From Paenibacillus sp. TCA20 (GTDB taxonomy: Bacteria > Bacillota > Bacilli > Paenibacillales > Paenibacillaceae): a DNA stretch of 64,000 bases. The translations under genes were made by a program, and so were the position numbers. Below are positions 55,316-63,759 of this stretch, piece after piece; positions within the stretch are counted from its first letter, which is position 1, and each line of letters opens with the position of its first letter. The notes under the pieces were generated by a model that did no database searches, was not told where the DNA came from, and saw only the letters and a program-made list of their open reading frames with translations. The stretch covers positions 7-64,006 of the forward strand of contig NZ_BBIW01000002.1 in NCBI RefSeq assembly GCF_000732325.1, given 5' to 3'.

Positions 55316-55340
55316 ATTATAACGATTGGTCTATATAATT
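55316..55340. promoter_or_regulatory. LmrA/QdoR-box-like operator
   Basis: Plus strand ATTATAACGATTGGTCTATA; the right arm GGTCTATA matches the B. subtilis LmrA/QdoR box core (TATAGACC-N-GGTCTATA) and the left arm TATAACGA is imperfect. It overlaps the expected promoter of the lmrAB-like operon. Inferred. Confidence 0.5.
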
Positions 55341-55586
55341 AAAACCATATCATTGCTTACTGTCAAGCATTATTTTGAGAAGGGTGCTGCACATCGTTAT
55401 AGTGCGGATAACATCAGCTTATGGCTCGACATGCATCATCTTACACTTCCTATATTTATCTGATACATGATCATAATTAAATACGTGTTAAATCTATTGA
55501 ATACAATCAAAGCTTTATTGACCTCTCAATTCTTCTCCTGTAATATATAGTAAATATTATGAAAATTATGGCGAGGAGAGGAATAA

Positions 55587-56462
55587 ATGAGTGTACATTT
55601 TCCTTACGATGAGCCTCTGGATTTGGACTCTCTAGTAAATTTGATCCAATCCAACTATACGATCGAGAATTGGGAAGAGGTTCTATCCTTATCCGATCAG
55701 CTCATGCAGCTAGCCAAGGAAGTTCATCAGGAGCTAATTGAGACAGACTCCACGTCACATGTTTATAAGGACCATATCATCTATTACTTTGGATACAGTC
55801 ATCTAATGAATGGTCTCTCCTATCAGAAGCTGGGTGATTTCACCAAATCCAGAGAGTACATCTCCTTCTATGCCAATCTGGACTGGCTTGATGATTCTAC
55901 TGAAACCGGCAAATATCTGATCGAACACTTCAAATTCTTCTCTTCTGCCAATGAACTGCAGCTGGATATTCTGGATGGTAAGAAGGATCGGCTTCCCGAA
56001 TATGTTCAATTCCTGGATGCAAACCCCGATCAAGTACTTCAAGGCCTAATCAACATCCTTCGTTCTGCGAATCAATTTAATTATGATGTGGACTCGATCA
56101 TCACTCACCTATCAGCTTACGTAGAAGATTACACTCATTACAATGATAAAGTAAAAGCAGCACATTACTTGTCCTACCAATATCAGCTCGCACTGTACCG
56201 AAATATGAATGAGGAACATTCTACCGCTATTGATATTACACTTCATATTTTGGATGCCGCCGATGAAATGAGGAATGACAAGTATTTCAAAAAGGCAATA
56301 TCCTTGTTTGAAATTCTTAGGAAATTTGGTACTGTTTCTCAGCTCAAAACGTGTTATGATATACTCAATAAAATTCTTATGAGAGGAGATCTCCCCAATG
56401 AAAAAAGGTATTCTAGCCGCTCTGACAGTGTTGGGTCTGTTCATCTTCGTAATTTATCCTGA
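55587..56462 (+). CDS. TPR receptor-like protein of a Rap/Alo-type peptide signalling system
   Basis: A 291-residue, all-helical cytoplasmic protein without a DNA-binding domain. Pairs of amphipathic helices such as 'YFGYSHLMNGLSYQKLGDFTKSREY' (split as YFGYSHLMNGLSYQKLGD and FTKSREY) and 'AHYLSYQYQLALYRNM' then 'AIDITLHILDAADEM' look like degenerate TPR repeats of the RRNPP kind. Its last 21 codons overlap the start of a 40-residue exported-peptide gene in another frame, as in rap-phr and the AloR-AloP pairs known from Paenibacillus. I infer a peptide-regulated receptor acting by protein-protein contact, not DNA binding. GAGGAGAGGAATAA precedes the ATG. Confidence 0.75.
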   Translation: MSVHFPYDEPLDLDSLVNLIQSNYTIENWEEVLSLSDQLMQLAKEVHQELIETDSTSHVYKDHIIYYFGYSHLMNGLSYQKLGDFTKSREYISFYANLDWLDDSTETGKYLIEHFKFFSSANELQLDILDGKKDRLPEYVQFLDANPDQVLQGLINILRSANQFNYDVDSIITHLSAYVEDYTHYNDKVKAAHYLSYQYQLALYRNMNEEHSTAIDITLHILDAADEMRNDKYFKKAISLFEILRKFGTVSQLKTCYDILNKILMRGDLPNEKRYSSRSDSVGSVHLRNLS

Positions 56463-56520
56463 CTTTGTACCGAATTCAATCCAGCTTCTTGATCACGGTT
56501 CTGAATTTAGACCTAAATAA
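56398..56520 (+). CDS. Phr/AloP-like secreted signalling pre-peptide, 40 aa
   Basis: A 40-codon gene overlapping the end of the TPR gene in the +1-type frame and starting with AGAGGAG nine bases upstream. 'MKKGILAALTVLGLFIFVIY' is a signal peptide (basic N-end, hydrophobic core), then 'PDFVPNSIQLLDHG' and 'SEFRPK'. The exported C-terminal piece, probably trimmed around L-L-D-H-G-S-E-F, would be the signal re-imported by an oligopeptide permease to bind the TPR protein. No cleavage data; the mature peptide is a guess. Terminator follows. Confidence 0.72.
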   Translation: MKKGILAALTVLGLFIFVIYPDFVPNSIQLLDHGSEFRPK

Positions 56521-56561
56521 TCAATGATCTCCTTGCCAGCGATGAACTACATAATGTAAGG

Positions 56562-56603
56562 CTATTCACACATTTATTTCATGTGCTGTGGATAGTCTTT
56601 TTT
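56562..56603 (+). terminator. terminator of the receptor-peptide pair
   Basis: CTATTCACA ... TGTGGATAG stem (one G-T pair) followed by TC and six T residues. Confidence 0.8.
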
Positions 56604-56642
56604 CGTTCATATTATAGAATAAATGATCGTCTGTTCTTAATG

Positions 56643-56695
56643 GAAAAAGATCACTTGGGATCGGTATTCTCTCACCTCCCCAGTGATCTTTTTCT
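56643..56695 (-). terminator. terminator of the alkaline phosphatase gene
   Basis: GAAAAAGATCACT ... AGTGATCTTTTTC, 13-bp stem with long loop; on the minus strand the 3' arm is followed by T residues. The same hairpin has a T-run on the plus side, so it may serve both directions. Confidence 0.8.
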
Positions 56696-56721
56696 TTCAG
56701 AGCAACGAGAAATGCTTTGGA

Positions 56722-58035
56722 TTATTTTCCTGGTGTAAATTTAATCTTTAGCGCTTCTGCCATTAATACAGGCAAATCTGTATTCTCATGAAGTCCGATG
56801 AATAGATCTGCACCCGGCCCATATGCATACAGCGGTACGTCTACACCTGTATGGTTCAGACTTGTCCATCCAATATTGGCCCGGGCAGAGACAACTTCAT
56901 TAATTGTGATCGCCGGTTGCTCCGAGGACTTAATCAATTGAACCTCTTCATCTGTAAGCTCAAGTGTAGTATATTTCTTCACAACCTCTTTGACATTACT
57001 GCGTGTGGAATTCAGCTGGGTAACCATATAATCACCTGTAGCCGTTACGTTACGAATGACCTCAAGATCGACATCCCCTGGACCGTTTCCGCCAACGGAC
57101 ATTCCTCCCGTATCATGATCCCCAGCTACGACAACCAGTGTGTTCTTGTCCTTCTTGGCAAATTCCAATACAGACTCCAGAGCCTTCTCAAATGCTTCTG
57201 AATCCTTCATAGCCCAGGCTGCATCATGATCATGGCCTGCCCAATCAATTTGACTTCCCTCTACCATAAGGAAGAATCCATCTTTGTCTTTGTTGAGGAC
57301 CTTCAATGCCGTCTCGGTCATTTCTTGCAGGCTAGGCTCATTCGTCGTTTCACGGTCCAATTCCGGAGCCATTCCAGATTCTGCAAATAAACCAATCAGC
57401 TTGTCCGATCTTTCAGCACGCTTCAAATCACCTTTGCTTGAGATGTACTGATATCCATCCTTTTTTGCTTCATTGATTAGCGAGTCGGGGAAATATTTTT
57501 TGCCGCCGCCCATAATCACATCTACGTCGTTATCGATAAGTTGTGGAGCAATAGCGGACTCATCTGATCGGCTGGCTACGTGTGAGGCAAATACAGCCGG
57601 TGTTGCGTGTGTAATGGTAGAAGTCGCAACTAAACCAGAAGACTTGCCCTTTTCCTCCATTGCTTCAAGAATGGTCTTGAGTTCTTTGCCGTCTGGGGAG
57701 GTGCTGATCATGCCGTTGTTTGTTTTGACACCCGTTGCAAAAGCGGTGCCTGCTGCAGCCGAATCTGTAATCTCTGAGTTTGCAGAGTATGTACGATGCA
57801 TGCCGACTAGTATCGAATCCAGTGCTGTTTCTTCTCCTTTGTACCAACGATAATTCGTTGCATAAGAAGCAGAGAAGCCATCCGGAACCATAAAGATAAC
57901 ATTATCGACTTTTCTATTATTATTTTGATTCCCCTTTGCATCTAGGATGGGCAAGTTACTTCCAGCAGTTATTGTTCCAAGAGCAATTGCTGATACGGCC
58001 GAAATCGTAATTACCTTTTTTCTCAATTTGTTCAC
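56722..58035 (-). CDS. secreted alkaline phosphatase
   Basis: A 437-residue exported phosphomonoesterase. The signal peptide spans about residues 1-33 (basic start, hydrophobic core, 'LDAKG' end). Catalytic Ser92 is in 'TDSAAAGTAFATG', with Asp52 ('PDG') and the metal-ligand segments 'EGSQIDWAGHDHD', 'VVAGDHDTGGM' and 'NHTGVDVPLYAYGPG' matching the PhoA/PhoB family of Bacillus. It frees phosphate from organic monoesters outside the cell, normally under PhoP-PhoR control; I could not identify a clear Pho box upstream. The start has AAAGGAGGAATC in front. Confidence 0.92.
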   Translation of the reverse strand: MNKLRKKVITISAVSAIALGTITAGSNLPILDAKGNQNNNRKVDNVIFMVPDGFSASYATNYRWYKGEETALDSILVGMHRTYSANSEITDSAAAGTAFATGVKTNNGMISTSPDGKELKTILEAMEEKGKSSGLVATSTITHATPAVFASHVASRSDESAIAPQLIDNDVDVIMGGGKKYFPDSLINEAKKDGYQYISSKGDLKRAERSDKLIGLFAESGMAPELDRETTNEPSLQEMTETALKVLNKDKDGFFLMVEGSQIDWAGHDHDAAWAMKDSEAFEKALESVLEFAKKDKNTLVVVAGDHDTGGMSVGGNGPGDVDLEVIRNVTATGDYMVTQLNSTRSNVKEVVKKYTTLELTDEEVQLIKSSEQPAITINEVVSARANIGWTSLNHTGVDVPLYAYGPGADLFIGLHENTDLPVLMAEALKIKFTPGK

Positions 58036-58307
58036 TATGATTCCTCCTTTGAATTCAAATCTATTAGAATATAAGGCTCTTATATTAACTCTATATTTTC
58101 TTATCGTTTAATCTATGTAATAAATTATAAACTGCCCTCATTTCTGCATGAATCAATTTACATAAGACGATTAGAGTATCAAATAAGACTAAAGTATTAA
58201 TTTTGTTTTTATGGAATTATTTTGCTATTTTCTACTTACTTCGACACACGATACATGCTACATTAACTCTGGTTTCAAATATAAATTACGATATGGAGGA
58301 TGATGAT

Positions 58308-58823
58308 GTGAAGTATTGGAACAAATCGAAGGCGAAGTGGATGGTTGCTGCGGTTGCAGCTCTAACATTAACAGTGGCTATTCCCATTTCGTCGGTTATG
58401 GCTGAGGATTCTACAGCTGAAGTCAGACAAGTAGATAAATCTGCTGTTGGTGCACCTAACGTGACTATTATTCGGGCCAATGGTGAAGTTATTTCTCCTA
58501 TGGCAGCAGGTGAATGGGATTATCTCGGTCAGCGATCTACCGTATCCTCTCAAAATCCCACAAACTATGTCCACTCTGGAGGTGGTGATTTCAAATTTCA
58601 AGTTGCCAGCGGACCAAGTGGTGGCGCTTGGTATCAGTTACGTGAATATGATCCGGGCAGTAATGCGGATGAGCTCGTAACCGGTTACGAGTACTTATTG
58701 TACCCTGGAGACACACTTATCTATAGGGGAATCGGAAGCTATGTGGATGGGGACAACAAAAAGGCAGAATTTTATGTATACGAAAGCTTCAGCGGCTCCG
58801 GCTCCGTAAAGTATTGGGATTAA
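58308..58823 (+). CDS. secreted hypothetical protein, 171 aa
   Basis: A 171-residue exported protein. The N-terminus is a signal peptide (about residues 1-28: 'SKAKWMVAAVAALTLTVAIP', cleavage near 'SVMAEDS'), followed by a short linker and a beta-rich region with Gly/Ser/Tyr/Trp repeats ('GEWDYLGQRSTVSSQNP', 'GGGDFKFQVASGPSGG', 'SGSGSVKYWD'). No family recognised. GGAGG is eight bases before a GTG start at 58308; the frame continues upstream without a ribosome-binding site. It diverges from the alkaline phosphatase gene. Confidence 0.7.
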   Translation: MKYWNKSKAKWMVAAVAALTLTVAIPISSVMAEDSTAEVRQVDKSAVGAPNVTIIRANGEVISPMAAGEWDYLGQRSTVSSQNPTNYVHSGGGDFKFQVASGPSGGAWYQLREYDPGSNADELVTGYEYLLYPGDTLIYRGIGSYVDGDNKKAEFYVYESFSGSGSVKYWD

Positions 58824-58870
58824 ATCAAGCCTTACATCGCTTAAACTTGCTGTAGTTCGCTAATATATAT

Positions 58871-58948
58871 GCAGCCGCTAAGAGACACTAGTTACTAGTT
58901 GTTCTAGATTTCCTTCGCAACAGGTACTAGTGCTCTGTATTCGGCTGC
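58871..58948. other. nested hairpin between secreted-protein gene and nhaC
   Basis: GCAGCCG ... CGGCTGC encloses a second imperfect pair CACTAGT ... ACTAGTG and AGAG / CTCT, forming a long stem of about 78 bases. It lies between convergent genes and probably serves as a bidirectional terminator, though longer than usual and with repeated ACTAGT units. Confidence 0.55.
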
Positions 58949-58974
58949 TTAATTATTTACTATAACTAGATGAT

Positions 58975-60372
58975 TCATTTCTGCGTGTTCTTTATTGTTT
59001 TTGGCAATGAGATGCCAGTGAATCCATAGAACACCGTGATGAGAGGACATAACAAGCAGAACATCGCAAATGGTGCATATTCCACAACGGAAACTCCCAG
59101 CACAGAGGCAATAAACACACCACACACACTCCATGGAACAAGGGGATTCACTACCGTTCCCGCATCCTCAAGCACACGTGACAGATGCTTTGGTTCAAGC
59201 CCTGCTTTTTTATAATAATCTTTAAACGCATTTCCTGTTAATAAGACCGACAAATACTGCTCTCCAATAATAAAATTGACGGCTACGGCCATTCCTGCGG
59301 TAGAGCAAATGAGGATCGAAACACGATTTAAGAATCTCTGTACGATAGACAATAACGCAGGTATAATTCCAAGTCTGAACAGCAAGCCTCCCATACTTAA
59401 CGCGAGCAGTATAACAGACACACTGAACATCATACTCTCTATTCCGCCTCTAGTCAGCATGGAATCCACATCCTCCACACCACTGGCAGATTGGTAACCA
59501 GAATAGAGCAGTTCCAGCATTCCTTTCATTTCCATGCCATTACCCGTCCAGATGGAGATGATTAACGCCGACAACGTACCTCCCAGCAAGGCAGCGGTAA
59601 CAGGCACCTTCATAAAAGCAAGCAACGCAAGGATGACAAATGGAAGAAGTGCATATCCATTAACAAGATTCAACTGGATCAAGGTCTCTTTTACCAGCTC
59701 AATCTGTTCTATACTTGTACTCGTTTGTTCAGGAGACAGCACTAGGAATACGATGAATGATATAATAAATGCCGGAATTGTCGTCCAGGCCATATTTTTA
59801 ATATGATCAAATAGATCCGCACCCGCTACCGTAGCAGCAAGGTTTGTTGTATCTGATAGAGGTGACATCTTATCCCCAAAAAATGCTCCTGAAACAATGG
59901 CTCCTGCCGTGATTACCGGTGACATATCCAGTGCCGTACTCGCACCTATGAACCCAACACCCAAGGTTGCTGCCGTCGTTAGTGAGCTGCCAAGACTAAC
60001 TCCGATAATAGCGGTAACTAGGAAGACGATCGCATAGAAGAATCTACCCGACACCAGCTCGACCGATAAATAGATGAAGGTTGGAATCGTCCCGCTAGCC
60101 ATCCAGCTGCTGATCAGCATGCCGATGAAGAAGAAGATCATGACAGCACCAATTCCGGATTTAGCCCCTTCTGCCATAGCTCCTTCCAATTCTTTAAACC
60201 CGACCCTCTTTATAGCACCGTAAATTAACAGAAATACAATACCGGATATCACTGCAATATGAGGAACTGCTTTAACTCCAATTATCAGGTACCCAAGCAG
60301 TCCCATTAACAGAGCCGTTATCACTACAGCTTCTATGGAATGGATCTTTAATACCTTATTTTCTTGATTCAT
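58975..60372 (-). CDS. NhaC-family Na+/H+ antiporter (or amino-acid/Na+ exchanger)
   Basis: A 465-residue membrane protein with about 11 helices of the ArsB/NhaT superfamily. 'GVSLGSSLTTAATLGVGFIGAS' (split as GVSLGSSLTTAAT and LGVGFIGAS) and 'SGAFFGDKMSPLSDTTNLAA' are NhaC landmarks, the latter a probable ion-binding loop. Family members exchange Na+ for H+ (or malate-Na+/lactate, methionine or tyrosine in some Firmicutes). ATG at 60372 has GGAGG five bases before it; the open frame extends into the leader. The 5' leader contains an intrinsic terminator, so expression may be attenuated. Confidence 0.87.
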   Translation of the reverse strand: MNQENKVLKIHSIEAVVITALLMGLLGYLIIGVKAVPHIAVISGIVFLLIYGAIKRVGFKELEGAMAEGAKSGIGAVMIFFFIGMLISSWMASGTIPTFIYLSVELVSGRFFYAIVFLVTAIIGVSLGSSLTTAATLGVGFIGASTALDMSPVITAGAIVSGAFFGDKMSPLSDTTNLAATVAGADLFDHIKNMAWTTIPAFIISFIVFLVLSPEQTSTSIEQIELVKETLIQLNLVNGYALLPFVILALLAFMKVPVTAALLGGTLSALIISIWTGNGMEMKGMLELLYSGYQSASGVEDVDSMLTRGGIESMMFSVSVILLALSMGGLLFRLGIIPALLSIVQRFLNRVSILICSTAGMAVAVNFIIGEQYLSVLLTGNAFKDYYKKAGLEPKHLSRVLEDAGTVVNPLVPWSVCGVFIASVLGVSVVEYAPFAMFCLLCPLITVFYGFTGISLPKTIKNTQK

Positions 60373-60403
60373 ATTTGCCTCCATATCAAAATCGTAATGC
60401 ACG

Positions 60404-60540
60404 TCAACATAAAAAAGCCCCTTCGCTTTAGTGACGAAAGGACTCATTAGCACCGCTCTTATAGCGGAGGAATCATTCAGAACTCCAACTCTCTGTAAGC
60501 TTTGTTACCGTCTAGGTGCGAAATATATCCATCTGTTGAC
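60404..60540 (-). promoter_or_regulatory. structured leader with intrinsic terminator upstream of nhaC
   Basis: On the minus strand: a segment AAGCTTACAGAGAGTTGGAG, a hairpin CCGCT-ataag-AGCGG, then GTCCTTTCG-tcactaaag-CGAAGGGGC followed by six T residues, 30 bases before the nhaC start. The AGAGAG piece resembles the T-box Stem I, but the conserved GGTGGNACCGCG antiterminator is missing and the leader is shorter than known T-boxes. I cannot assign it to a named riboswitch class. It is therefore a probable cis-regulatory attenuator of unknown ligand. Confidence 0.55.
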
Positions 60541-60757
60541 AAAATACAATTATCAACTTTTTCACTAAAATGCTAAAATGCTTTTAAGCGTTAAATCGTG
60601 TGTGCAGACATCACTTTACACTACTTCGTTCCTTCTGTCAAAAATCCATTGACATGCTGGACAGCGAGCATGTGGAAGTAAAGGTACTCTAAGCTGAATG
60701 TCGATGATAGAATCACAAACGATTAAAACGGACGACTTACATAATACTGGAGGTTAT

Positions 60758-61639
60758 ATGGGAAATATAAAAGTTTTTCATTACGATGCATTTAGTCATA
60801 TTCCTGGTATGGGAAACCCAGCCGGGGTTGTACTAGACAGTATGGATCTGACTGAGGAGCAAATGAGACAGGTAGCTGAACAGGTAGGATTTAATGAAAC
60901 CGCGTTTCCGTTGAAGTCGGACTTCGCTGATCTAAGAATTCGTTATTTTACACCTGGACATGAGATCAATCTATGCGGTCATGCCACCATGGCAACCGTT
61001 TATGCCCTGTATTCATCAGGCATGCTTGGGGATAAGATGAATTTTACGATTGAAACAAAAGCCGGCGTCCTGCCGATTAGACTGAACCTGGAACAGCAGC
61101 AGTTATTTATTACGATGAAGCAGGCGGCTCCCGAATTTCACACCTTTCAAGGCTCCATTCAAGAACTTTCGAATTCGATCGGAATTGAAGTCAGCGATAT
61201 CGATACAGATATCCCCATCGTCTATGGCAGCACGGGAACATGGACCTTATTAGTCCCGGTGAGAACCCTTGATGCGTTCAGGCGGATGAAGCCTGAGAAC
61301 AATCTTTTTCCAAGCCTACTCAAGGAAATGCCTCGTGCTTCAATTCATCCGTTCTGCTTACAAACCTATGATGAAGCTGCACATATCCATGCCAGGCATT
61401 TCTCATCCCCCTATTCGGGTACGATTGAGGACCCGGTTACGGGCACAGCTTCAGGTGTGTTAGGAGCATACTATGCAAAATATATAAAGAATGAATCGGC
61501 TACAGCGTTTGAACTGCTCGTAGAACAAGGTCAGGAATTAGGGAAGGATGGCCGAGTAAGAGTTAATGTGACCCGCGATGGCACGATTGAGATCACAGGC
61601 AGTGCGGTTTATGTCAATGAATTCCATGTGTTAATCTGA
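60758..61639 (+). CDS. PhzF family isomerase
   Basis: A 293-residue cytoplasmic protein of the PhzF/diaminopimelate-epimerase fold. '[23 protein letters not shown]' (split as [10 protein letters not shown] and [11 protein letters not shown]), 'GFNETAFPL', '[21 protein letters not shown]' (split) and '[15 protein letters not shown]' match the family, with the catalytic Glu in 'FNETAF'. Family members act as isomerases or epimerases on unknown small metabolites in most bacteria; there is no phenazine gene nearby, so a phenazine role is unlikely. ATG at 60758 follows GGAGG by four bases. The 3' end overlaps the convergent aminotransferase by 26 bases. Confidence 0.85.
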   Translation: MGNIKVFHYDAFSHIPGMGNPAGVVLDSMDLTEEQMRQVAEQVGFNETAFPLKSDFADLRIRYFTPGHEINLCGHATMATVYALYSSGMLGDKMNFTIETKAGVLPIRLNLEQQQLFITMKQAAPEFHTFQGSIQELSNSIGIEVSDIDTDIPIVYGSTGTWTLLVPVRTLDAFRRMKPENNLFPSLLKEMPRASIHPFCLQTYDEAAHIHARHFSSPYSGTIEDPVTGTASGVLGAYYAKYIKNESATAFELLVEQGQELGKDGRVRVNVTRDGTIEITGSAVYVNEFHVLI

Positions 61640-62795
61640 GCCAGCGGCTGATTCTCTCCAGCGCTTCCTCCAGCTGAATGAATGAGGATGCATAGGAGCA
61701 TCGGACAAAACCTTCGCCACCACTGCCAAACACTTGACCAGGCACCACGGCTACCTTGCCCTCTTGGAGCAGCCTCCCTGCAAACTCCTGAGAACTCATG
61801 CCTGTTACCGTAATGTCTGGAAATGCATAGAAGGCACCCTTCGGTTGCCGGCATGACAGTCCCATTTCACTTAAGCTTTGGATGAACATTTTTCGCCGCT
61901 CATTATATGCACTCTTCATTTCTTCTTTTTCTTCATGTCCGTTTCTCAAACATTCCAATGCGGCAATTTGCCCCATAATAGGTGCACATAAGGTCGTATA
62001 TTGATGAATCTTGACCATTTCCTGCAACAGCTCCATTGGTCCGCATAAATAACCTACTCGCCACCCCGTCATCGCGAATGCTTTGGAGAAGCCGCTGACC
62101 ACCAGCGTCCGTTCTCTCATACCAGGCAGTGATGCGATACTGTCATGATGACCATCATATGTGAGTTCAGCATACATTTCGTCTGTAATCACGATGAGAT
62201 TATGCTGTATGGCCAGACGAACAATCGGCTGCCAGTCTTCTTTCTTCATTACTGCACCTGTCGGATTACTAGGAAAATTGACGATCAAGGCCTTCGTTCT
62301 CGAAGTAATGGCCTGCTCTAGTAATTCTTCGTTCAGTTTGAAATCATGCTTATCCAGCAGCTCCAGCTCAATCGGAACTCCGCCGTTTAATCGTACAAGC
62401 GGAGAATAAGCCACGTAACCTGGCACGGGTATGACGACCTCATCACCCGGTGTGATGAGTGCCCGCAGCGCAAGATCAATTGCTTCACTACCGCCAACGG
62501 TGACGAGGATCTCACCTATAGGATCATAGCTCATCTTAAAAAACTTGTTCAGGTAACCCGCAATCTCTTCCCGAAGCTCCATGAGTCCCTCATTCGGCGT
62601 ATACATGGTTTTTCCGTTGTTAAGTGCCTTAACACATGCTTCTATCGCTCGCTTAGGTGTAACGAAATCCGGTTCTCCGACACCTAGAGAGATTACCTCA
62701 GGATCGGCTTCAGCTGCATTAAAAAATTGGCGAATTCCCGAGGGAGGCATCGTCTGTACGACAGGAGATAGGAAGGTGTTCTTAAGATTCATCAT
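61614..62795 (-). CDS. PLP-dependent aminotransferase class I/II (PatA-like)
   Basis: A 393-residue cytoplasmic fold-type I aminotransferase. '[14 protein letters not shown]' and '[15 protein letters not shown]' form the substrate entrance, '[11 protein letters not shown]' contacts PLP, '[13 protein letters not shown]' holds the Asp/Tyr, and the PLP-binding Lys238 is in '[16 protein letters not shown]'. It is similar to PatA-type (aromatic/aspartate) enzymes. It overlaps ddl by four bases (ATGA-like), so they are translationally coupled. Its 3' end overlaps the convergent phzF gene by 26 bases with no terminator between. Confidence 0.9.
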   Translation of the reverse strand: MMNLKNTFLSPVVQTMPPSGIRQFFNAAEADPEVISLGVGEPDFVTPKRAIEACVKALNNGKTMYTPNEGLMELREEIAGYLNKFFKMSYDPIGEILVTVGGSEAIDLALRALITPGDEVVIPVPGYVAYSPLVRLNGGVPIELELLDKHDFKLNEELLEQAITSRTKALIVNFPSNPTGAVMKKEDWQPIVRLAIQHNLIVITDEMYAELTYDGHHDSIASLPGMRERTLVVSGFSKAFAMTGWRVGYLCGPMELLQEMVKIHQYTTLCAPIMGQIAALECLRNGHEEKEEMKSAYNERRKMFIQSLSEMGLSCRQPKGAFYAFPDITVTGMSSQEFAGRLLQEGKVAVVPGQVFGSGGEGFVRCSYASSFIQLEEALERISRWLRLTHGIH

Positions 62796-63727
62796 GATCG
62801 TTCCCCCACAATACGAAGATTCTCTCTGCTTCTATCCTCCAAGGAGGCTGTAATAATTCGTTCCAGCAGTTCTTCGTACCCTATACCCGCTGCTCTGGCG
62901 CTCTGCGGAAACAGACTCGTTGGAGTCATACCAGGAAGCGTATTTACTTCTAACACATAGACCGAACCGTCCTTCAACATAAGGTCCACCCTGGCATATG
63001 CACTGCATTTTAAGGTCAAGTAGCACTTTAATGCCACTTCATTCACCTCGTCTTGGAGCTTATCAGTGAGTTGAACGATCTGCTCTTCCGCTTCCCCTGC
63101 CTCATATTTGGACACATAATCAAAAAACTCAGCGTTGGGCTTAATCGATATGATCGGCAGAAGCTCACCGTCTAATATAGAGCAAGTTAGCTCTTCTCCA
63201 TCTATATAATGTTCTATCATGACATGACGGTCCCATCTCAATGCGGCTAATACGGCTTCCTCAAGAAGCTCAGCCGAGCGAACAATTTGAGTTCCGATAC
63301 TAGACCCGCCGCTATTCGGCTTGACGACGACCGGAAATTCGATAGCTTCGGTATCTACAGTCTTCAGCTCTTCTAAGCTGCTAACAATAATCCAGTCCGG
63401 GGTTCGAACACCTTCTTGCCTCAGCAGCTTCTTACTCATGTCTTTATCCATACAAATACTGCTGGACAGCACACTGCTTCCTGTATATGGAATCCCTAAT
63501 GTATCCAGTGTGGCCTGTACTCTTCCATCCTCACCAAAAGCTCCATGGAGCGCAAGCAGAGCGATGTCAATCCCTTCTGTCTTCGTGATCAGGTCACGTT
63601 TATCCTTAATCTCGATCGATATCGGACTATATTTGCTTTTATTAAGATGAACCATCATTTGCTTGCCTGTTTGTAGTGAAACTTCTCTTTCGGAGGATAC
63701 TCCGCCCATCATGATGCCAACCTTCAC
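62792..63727 (-). CDS. ddl: D-alanine--D-alanine ligase
   Basis: A 311-residue cytoplasmic ATP-grasp ligase that joins two D-Ala for peptidoglycan. 'GIMMGGVSSEREVSLQTG' (residues 4-21, contains Glu for the first D-Ala), 'PYTGSSVLSSSICMDKDMSK', 'VVKPNSGGSSIGT' (ATP loop), and 'VNTLPGMTPTSLFPQSA' match DdlB-type enzymes. The Tyr/Lys positions that distinguish D-Ala from D-Lac ligases were not assigned. The start is GTG with GGGAGG seven bases upstream; the longer frame to 63784 lacks a ribosome-binding site. It overlaps the downstream aminotransferase. Confidence 0.95.
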   Translation of the reverse strand: MKVGIMMGGVSSEREVSLQTGKQMMVHLNKSKYSPISIEIKDKRDLITKTEGIDIALLALHGAFGEDGRVQATLDTLGIPYTGSSVLSSSICMDKDMSKKLLRQEGVRTPDWIIVSSLEELKTVDTEAIEFPVVVKPNSGGSSIGTQIVRSAELLEEAVLAALRWDRHVMIEHYIDGEELTCSILDGELLPIISIKPNAEFFDYVSKYEAGEAEEQIVQLTDKLQDEVNEVALKCYLTLKCSAYARVDLMLKDGSVYVLEVNTLPGMTPTSLFPQSARAAGIGYEELLERIITASLEDRSRENLRIVGERS

Positions 63728-63759
63728 AACAATACCTCCCTTGAATTCATACGCTGTGC

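Noticed and set aside
58036..58200. Pho box upstream of alkaline phosphatase
   Set aside because: AT-rich sequence only; I could not identify properly spaced TTAACA-type repeats.
60404..60540. T-box leader of nhaC
   Set aside because: The AGAGAG piece fits, but the antiterminator core GGTGGNACCGCG is absent and the leader is too short; kept only as an unassigned attenuator.
60758..61639. PhzF as evidence for phenazine synthesis
   Set aside because: No other phz gene is present; PhzF-fold proteins are widespread with unrelated roles.
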